From: Candidatus Planktophila limnetica
GTDB lineage: Bacteria > Actinomycetota > Actinomycetes > Nanopelagicales > Nanopelagicaceae
NCBI GenBank assembly: GCA_029979485.1
Contig: JAPOHK010000017.1
Coordinates: forward strand, 1-10,943
Length of the DNA: 10,943 bases
Direction: 5' to 3'
The notes under the pieces are model-generated. The model saw nothing but the letters and a program-made list of their open reading frames with translations, did no database searches and was not told the DNA's origin. Positions within the stretch are counted from its first letter, which is position 1. Each line of letters starts with the position of its first letter. Position numbers and translations under genes: made by a program. Of this stretch, positions 7,480-10,943 are shown one piece after another.

Positions 7480-8277
7480 ATGGCTAAATCCGAGTTAACA
7501 ACTGGAACGCAAGCGATTGATCGCGCTACTGCGTTGCTCACAGATGTCTTGCAATCAAATGCACCGCAACTACTTGGTTCACTTGCGCGCACTCATGACA
7601 TTCCAAAGAGCACAACATCTCGAATTCTTGGAGCACTCGAACGTGCAGGTCTTGTTCAACGCGATCGCAACGGTGCATTCTTAGCAGGACACGTGCTGAC
7701 ATCTTTCGCACGCGAGCAAAATCAAGATTCTGTACTCGTAGCACGTATGCGCTCTGTGCTTGAAACGCTCTCTGATCGCACTGGCGAAACTTCAAACTTA
7801 GCTGTTCCCGGAAACGGATTCATCAATCTATTAGATCAAGTAGATGGTCAATATCTATTAGGAGCAACTAACTGGATCGGAAAGCGCGTTCCTTATCACG
7901 CATCCGCACTTGGAAAAGTATTGCTCGCATACTCTGCTGTAACCATCTCATCTGGCCGTCTTGAGCGCCTCACAGATAAGACAATTACATCTCGCACACG
8001 TTTGCTTGAAGAACTCGAAGAAGTACGTCGACGCGGATATGCAATTATCGAAGATGAATTAGAAGAAGGTTTGGTTGCAGTTGCAGCCCCTATTCGCGAA
8101 CTAGATGGTCGAGTCGTCGGTGCCATCTCTGTCTCTGGCCCATCTACTCGCTTAAGCAGCAAAGAACTTATTCGAATTGGAGATCTCATTGTCTCTGAAA
8201 TCGATGCAGTACAAATTAATCGCAAGAAAAAACCCCAGATGCCTAATCAAAAAATAGGAAAGGTCGGCGCAGCATGA
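7480..8277 (+). CDS. IclR-family transcriptional regulator
   Basis: This 265-residue DNA-binding protein has the normal IclR-family length. Residues 12-65 form the N-terminal winged helix-turn-helix, with recognition helix KSTTSRILGALERAGL (43-58) followed by the wing LVQRDRNGAFLAG. Residues 85-245 form the effector-binding domain, with the family signature YHASALGKVLLAY (139-151) and a second conserved stretch LVAVAAPIRELDGRVVGAISVSGPSTRL. The C-terminus adds a short basic tail with KKK. The effector is unknown; choline, betaine aldehyde, betaine or a C1 intermediate are candidates from the genes it neighbours. It is divergent from the choline/betaine operon and is the first gene of the plus-strand arm, overlapping the corrinoid protein gene by four bases (ATGA). 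It should therefore control both arms and its own synthesis. Confidence 0.92.
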   Translation: MAKSELTTGTQAIDRATALLTDVLQSNAPQLLGSLARTHDIPKSTTSRILGALERAGLVQRDRNGAFLAGHVLTSFAREQNQDSVLVARMRSVLETLSDRTGETSNLAVPGNGFINLLDQVDGQYLLGATNWIGKRVPYHASALGKVLLAYSAVTISSGRLERLTDKTITSRTRLLEELEEVRRRGYAIIEDELEEGLVAVAAPIRELDGRVVGAISVSGPSTRLSSKELIRIGDLIVSEIDAVQINRKKKPQMPNQKIGKVGAA

Positions 8278-8939
8278 CACATGACGAGATCATCAAGGCT
8301 CTCTTTGATGAAACGATGATTGGCAATGCTCCTGCAGTACTCGAACTCACAAATAAGGCGCTTGCAGAAGGAATGGGACCAGACACCATTTTGTTCGAAG
8401 CACTTATTCCATCTCTTGAAGAAGTTGGCGCACGTTTTGAACGTGGCGATTACTTCGTTCCAGAAATGCTTATTGCCGGTAAGGCAATGTCCGGTGCACT
8501 CAATGTTTTGCGTCCTCTATTGGCCGAAACTGGCGCTGAAACAGTTGGAACATTCCTTATGGGAACAGTTAAAGGCGATGTTCATGACATCGGCAAGAAC
8601 CTTGTAAATATCATGCTCGAAGGAGCTGGATTTAAGGTTATTGATATTGGTGTTCAGGTTGCTCCAGAGAAGTTTGTTGCAGCAATTAACGAACACCAAC
8701 CAGATATTTTGGGAATGTCAGCATTTCTCACAACAACAATGCCAATGTTTAAGGTCAACATCCACGAGATCACAAAAGCTGGTCTTCGCGACAAGGTAAT
8801 CATCATGGTGGGTGGCGCACCTGTAACACAGGAATATGCAGATGCTGTTGGAGCAGATGGCTTTGCAGCGGATGCATCAACTGCAGTTCGCGTTGCTAAG
8901 GATTTAATCCAAAAGAAGCGTGCACTTGTAAATGCCTAA
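8274..8939 (+). CDS. Corrinoid (B12-binding) methyl carrier protein, MtbC/MtgC type
   Basis: This 221-residue cytoplasmic protein carries a corrinoid cofactor and shuttles a methyl group between two methyltransferases. Residues 1-88 form the helical B12-binding cap domain. Residues 90-215 form the Rossmann-like cobalamin domain, with DVHDIGKNLV (102-111) containing DxHxxG, whose His104 is the expected lower cobalt ligand. GMSAFLTTTMP and the GGAPVTQEYADAVGADGFAADA stretch complete the nucleotide-tail pocket. It resembles the carriers paired with MttB-superfamily enzymes and, more distantly, the MetH core. The partner on the donor side is probably the MttB-like protein encoded on the other strand; on the acceptor side it is the pterin-binding enzyme at 10244. 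The ATG overlaps the iclR stop as ATGA, with AGGAAAGG ten bases upstream. Confidence 0.93.
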   Translation: MTHDEIIKALFDETMIGNAPAVLELTNKALAEGMGPDTILFEALIPSLEEVGARFERGDYFVPEMLIAGKAMSGALNVLRPLLAETGAETVGTFLMGTVKGDVHDIGKNLVNIMLEGAGFKVIDIGVQVAPEKFVAAINEHQPDILGMSAFLTTTMPMFKVNIHEITKAGLRDKVIIMVGGAPVTQEYADAVGADGFAADASTAVRVAKDLIQKKRALVNA

Positions 8940-9327
8940 ATTATTAAACCTGTTGTTAGCGGTCGAACATGGCATGAAAAAGCCTGTTTGGGATTGCACA
9001 ATGTGCGGTCAATGCGTATTGCACTCAACAGGTATGACGTGTCCAATGACATGTCCAAAAACACTGCGCAATGGTCCTTGCGGTGGGGTCCGCGAAGATG
9101 GTCATTGCGAAGTAAAACCAGAGATGAGATGTGTTTGGGTTAAGGCCTACGATCGTAAAGTTTCTCTTCCACTACCGACCGTGTGGAAATAGCATTACAA
9201 CGATTTGCGTCCACCTGTTGATATGCAACTCAAGGGAACATCTTCATGGGTTAACTTGATTACAAAGCGTGATCAACAAACTCCTGCAGGGTGGGCTAAA
9301 CGTAAAGAAGAGACGGGCGCACATTAA
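8932..9327 (+). pseudogene. MTHFR C-terminal-domain (MetV-like) cysteine-rich protein, interrupted by an in-frame TAG
   Basis: The first 86 codons (8932-9189) encode a cysteine-rich domain with eight cysteines (22, 25, 28, 37, 41, 50, 59, 67). The CTMCGQC, TCPMTCPK, NGPCGG and HCEVKPEMRCVW segments are diagnostic of the MTHFR_C (PF12225) family. A TAG at 9190-9192 interrupts the frame. The next 44 codons (9193-9324) continue with DLRPPVDMQLKGTSSWVNL, the usual C-terminal signature of this family, and end in a TAA that overlaps the metF ATG (TAATG). In acetogens the related MetV subunit partners MetF in methylene-THF reductase; here it presumably assists metF in electron transfer, with metal or Fe-S binding by the cysteines inferred. 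The start overlaps the corrinoid protein gene by eight bases; a start at codon 15 is possible. Confidence 0.85.
9190..9192 (+). other. In-frame amber stop at codon 87 of the MetV-like gene
   Basis: The sequence reads TGG AAA TAG CAT TAC. Family-like sequence continues in the same frame for 44 codons to a stop that overlaps the next start codon. A single substitution from CAG, GAG, AAG or TGG would produce it. Confidence 0.85.
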
Positions 9328-10229
9328 TGTCAAAGCTGCGCGATTTACTGACACAAACTAAGGACGTTGTTTACACCGCTGAATTTCCCGTCATTGATGG
9401 TGGCGGTATGGAACAAGTTAAGAAAAATGTAGATCGTCTTGCTCCATGGTTTGTGGCAGTAAATGCAACGGATAACACCGCGGCTCATGCGCACGCATCA
9501 AATGTCTCAGTAGCAATTGCAATGAAACAGCACGGCCTCGAACCAATCATGCAAATTGTCTGCCGCGATAAGAATCGTCTTGCCGTTCAAGCAGATATGG
9601 CCGGTGCAAATCTGCACGGTATTGAAAATATTGCGCTCCTTACCGGCGATGACGTCACCGCAGGCGATGAACCAGAGACACGTCGCGTCTTTGATTTAGA
9701 TGGCCCACAAGCAATTAATGTGGCATCAATTCTTAATGCCGGTACTTATCTCTCTGGTCGCAAACTCAACCCTGCGCCTAACTTCTTTATTTGCTCCGTT
9801 GAAAACCCCTTCGCTCCCCCACATGATTACCGCATCGAGCGGGCGCTAAAGAAGCACAGAGCAGGTGCTCAAATGATTCAACTACAAATTGGTTATCACC
9901 CAGATCGCTTAGAAAAATTCTGTGCCGGTGTCGCTGCCACTGTTCCAGAGTTAGCAATTATTCCTAGCGTTGTTCTCATTAAGAGTGCAAAGCCACTTAG
10001 CTTTATGAACGATAAAGTTCCGGGCATAAGTGTTCCCCAAGATGTTATTGATCGTGTTGCGCAATCAGCAGATCAAGCAGAAGCTGCATATCAACTTGCG
10101 CTAGAACAAGCCAAGCACGCACTTTCCTTGCCAGGTGTGCGTGGATTACACATTACAGATTTCCGCCACGATGAAACTCTTGAGCGGTTAATGCGCGACC
10201 TCGGCCGAACACCACACCAATACAAATAA
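9327..10229 (+). CDS. metF: Methylenetetrahydrofolate reductase (MetF family)
   Basis: This 300-residue flavoprotein has the MTHFR TIM barrel and a normal length for bacterial MetF. TAEFPV (17-22) places Glu19 at the catalytic glutamate position (Glu28 in E. coli). NATDN (46-50), QIVCRDKNRLAVQADMAGA (76-94) and LLTGDD (104-109, with Asp108 at the position of E. coli Asp120) line the FAD and folate site. It interconverts 5,10-methylene-THF and 5-methyl-THF. In biosynthesis it runs towards methyl-THF; here, between corrinoid methyl-transfer genes, it more likely oxidises methyl-THF derived from betaine. The ATG overlaps the TAA of the MetV-like frame by one base, a typical coupled subunit pair. 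The pterin-binding methyltransferase follows after 14 bases. Confidence 0.92.
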   Translation: MSKLRDLLTQTKDVVYTAEFPVIDGGGMEQVKKNVDRLAPWFVAVNATDNTAAHAHASNVSVAIAMKQHGLEPIMQIVCRDKNRLAVQADMAGANLHGIENIALLTGDDVTAGDEPETRRVFDLDGPQAINVASILNAGTYLSGRKLNPAPNFFICSVENPFAPPHDYRIERALKKHRAGAQMIQLQIGYHPDRLEKFCAGVAATVPELAIIPSVVLIKSAKPLSFMNDKVPGISVPQDVIDRVAQSADQAEAAYQLALEQAKHALSLPGVRGLHITDFRHDETLERLMRDLGRTPHQYK

Positions 10230-10230
10230 C

Positions 10231-10235
10231 AGGAG
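10231..10235 (+). promoter_or_regulatory. Shine-Dalgarno for the pterin-binding methyltransferase gene
   Basis: AGGAG lies eight bases before the ATG at 10244 and sets the start of this right-edge gene, within the 14-bp gap after metF. Confidence 0.65.
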
Positions 10236-10243
10236 CACATCAC

Positions 10244-10943
10244 ATGCATACAGTCGTTCAATCCGCGTCAAAGACCGTCACAATTGGTCACGACCAACCT
10301 TTCGTAATTATTGGTGAGCGCATCAACCCAACAGGTCGCAAGAAGTTTCAAGAGTTACTACGCGCCGGCGATCTTTCAACTATTGCCGTAGATGTGGAAT
10401 CCCAAGTTAAGGGCGGCGCTGACATGCTCGATGTCAATATGGGTGTTCCTCTAACAGATGAACCAGCACTTCTTTCTAAAGCAATCAAGATGATTCAGGG
10501 AATTACAGATCTACCAATTTGTATTGACTCATCAGTTATCGAAGCGCTGCAAGCAGGTCTTGAGGCTTATGAAGGCAAAGCACTCGTTAACTCAATGACC
10601 GGTGAAGATGATCGTATGGATTTAATCTTGCCACTTATCAAAAAACACAACGCTGCAATTATTGCCTTGCCAAATGATGAAATTGGTATCCCAGCAACTG
10701 CTGCTGAGCGAATCGTAATCACAGAAAAAATTATCCGCGCTGTAGAAAAGCACGGAATCTCACTTGATAACTTAGTTATTGATCCACTTGCTATGACAGT
10801 GGGCGCAGATCCAGAAGCAGTAAAAATTACCCTAGAAACTATTCACCTCATCCGCGAAAAATTTGGTTTGAATATGACTCTGGGTGCGTCAAATATTTCA
10901 TTTGGTCTTCCGAATCGACATGCGTTAAATGCAGCTTTCTTAC
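10244..10943 (+). CDS. Methyltetrahydrofolate:corrinoid methyltransferase, pterin-binding (MtgA/AcsE-like; partial at right edge)
   Basis: The first 233 codons of a pterin-binding (DHPS-like TIM barrel) methyltransferase are present and run off the right edge. Landmarks are IGERINPTGRKKF (23-35), DMLDVNMGVP (60-69), ICIDSS (92-97), LVNSMTGEDDRM (114-125), VIDPLAMTVG (178-187) and LGASNISFGLPNRHALNAAFL at the end. Conserved Asn65, Asp95, Asn116 and Asp180 fall where this family binds the pterin ring. The family moves a methyl group between a corrinoid protein and tetrahydrofolate. Here the expected direction is from the methyl-corrinoid carrier (8274-8939) to THF, as described for MtgA in glycine betaine metabolism. 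About 30-60 residues are probably missing. A reductive activator (RACo/DUF4445) often follows in such clusters but would lie outside this window. Confidence 0.9.
   Translation, partial: MHTVVQSASKTVTIGHDQPFVIIGERINPTGRKKFQELLRAGDLSTIAVDVESQVKGGADMLDVNMGVPLTDEPALLSKAIKMIQGITDLPICIDSSVIEALQAGLEAYEGKALVNSMTGEDDRMDLILPLIKKHNAAIIALPNDEIGIPATAAERIVITEKIIRAVEKHGISLDNLVIDPLAMTVGADPEAVKITLETIHLIREKFGLNMTLGASNISFGLPNRHALNAAFL

Noticed and set aside
7538..7795. Minus-strand frames antisense to iclR and similar open frames opposite the other genes
   Set aside because: They lie wholly inside strongly supported genes, show no recognisable domain and mirror the codon pattern of the gene on the other strand.
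9190..9192. Pyrrolysine insertion at the TAG of the MetV-like gene
   Set aside because: MTHFR C-terminal-domain proteins are not a known pyrrolysine family, and no Pyl synthesis or tRNA gene is in the window. Read-through by another suppressor remains possible but unproven.
6790..9192. Alternative genetic code with TAA or TAG reassigned
   Set aside because: TAA ends most other genes here, including tight TAATG junctions, so TAA is a working stop. One TAG alone is not enough to argue reassignment.
1..10943. Mobile elements, CRISPR arrays, tRNA or rRNA genes
   Set aside because: No transposase or integrase reading frames, no regularly spaced repeats beyond the short 11-bp triplet, and no tRNA/rRNA signatures were seen on either strand.

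Overview
The window reads as one catabolic locus for choline and glycine betaine. It carries uptake, oxidation, corrinoid-dependent demethylation and transfer of the methyl group to folate. Base composition (GC in the mid-40s by eye, not computed), tight gene packing with ATGA/TAATG overlaps, TAnnnT-type -10 elements and a possible leaderless start suggest a small-genome actinobacterium, perhaps a freshwater acI/Nanopelagicales-like lineage. That placement is an inference, not a demonstrated assignment. Almost everything is coding; no gene-free stretch reaches 300 bases.

Minus-strand arm (7335 down to 1). In order of transcription: an MttB-superfamily methyltransferase gene interrupted by an in-frame TAA; betaine aldehyde dehydrogenase; and a glycine betaine/choline ABC transporter made of an ATPase, a permease with two fused membrane domains and a substrate-binding lipoprotein. 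A strong hairpin terminator (282-326) follows, then the 5' end of a choline dehydrogenase gene that runs off the left edge.

Divergent control region (7336-7479). This 144-bp gap separates the arms. It holds a good ribosome binding site for each flanking gene, a plausible promoter for iclR, a weaker one for the minus arm, and a three-half-site palindromic operator of the kind IclR-family regulators bind.

Plus-strand arm (7480 to 10943). An IclR-family regulator overlaps a corrinoid (B12-binding) methyl carrier protein. This overlaps a small eight-cysteine MTHFR C-terminal-domain (MetV-like) gene carrying an in-frame TAG. Next come a MetF-type methylenetetrahydrofolate reductase and the 5' part of a pterin-binding methyltransferase that runs off the right edge.

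Proposed working: choline is oxidised by BetA and BetB to glycine betaine, and betaine can also be imported directly. The MttB-like enzyme would move a methyl group from betaine to the corrinoid protein, and the pterin-binding enzyme would pass it to tetrahydrofolate. MetF with the MetV-like partner would oxidise methyl-THF to methylene-THF. The most unusual observation is that two proteins of this one pathway, MttB-like and MetV-like, each have a single different in-frame stop codon (TAA and TAG) while the reading frame on both sides stays intact and family-like.
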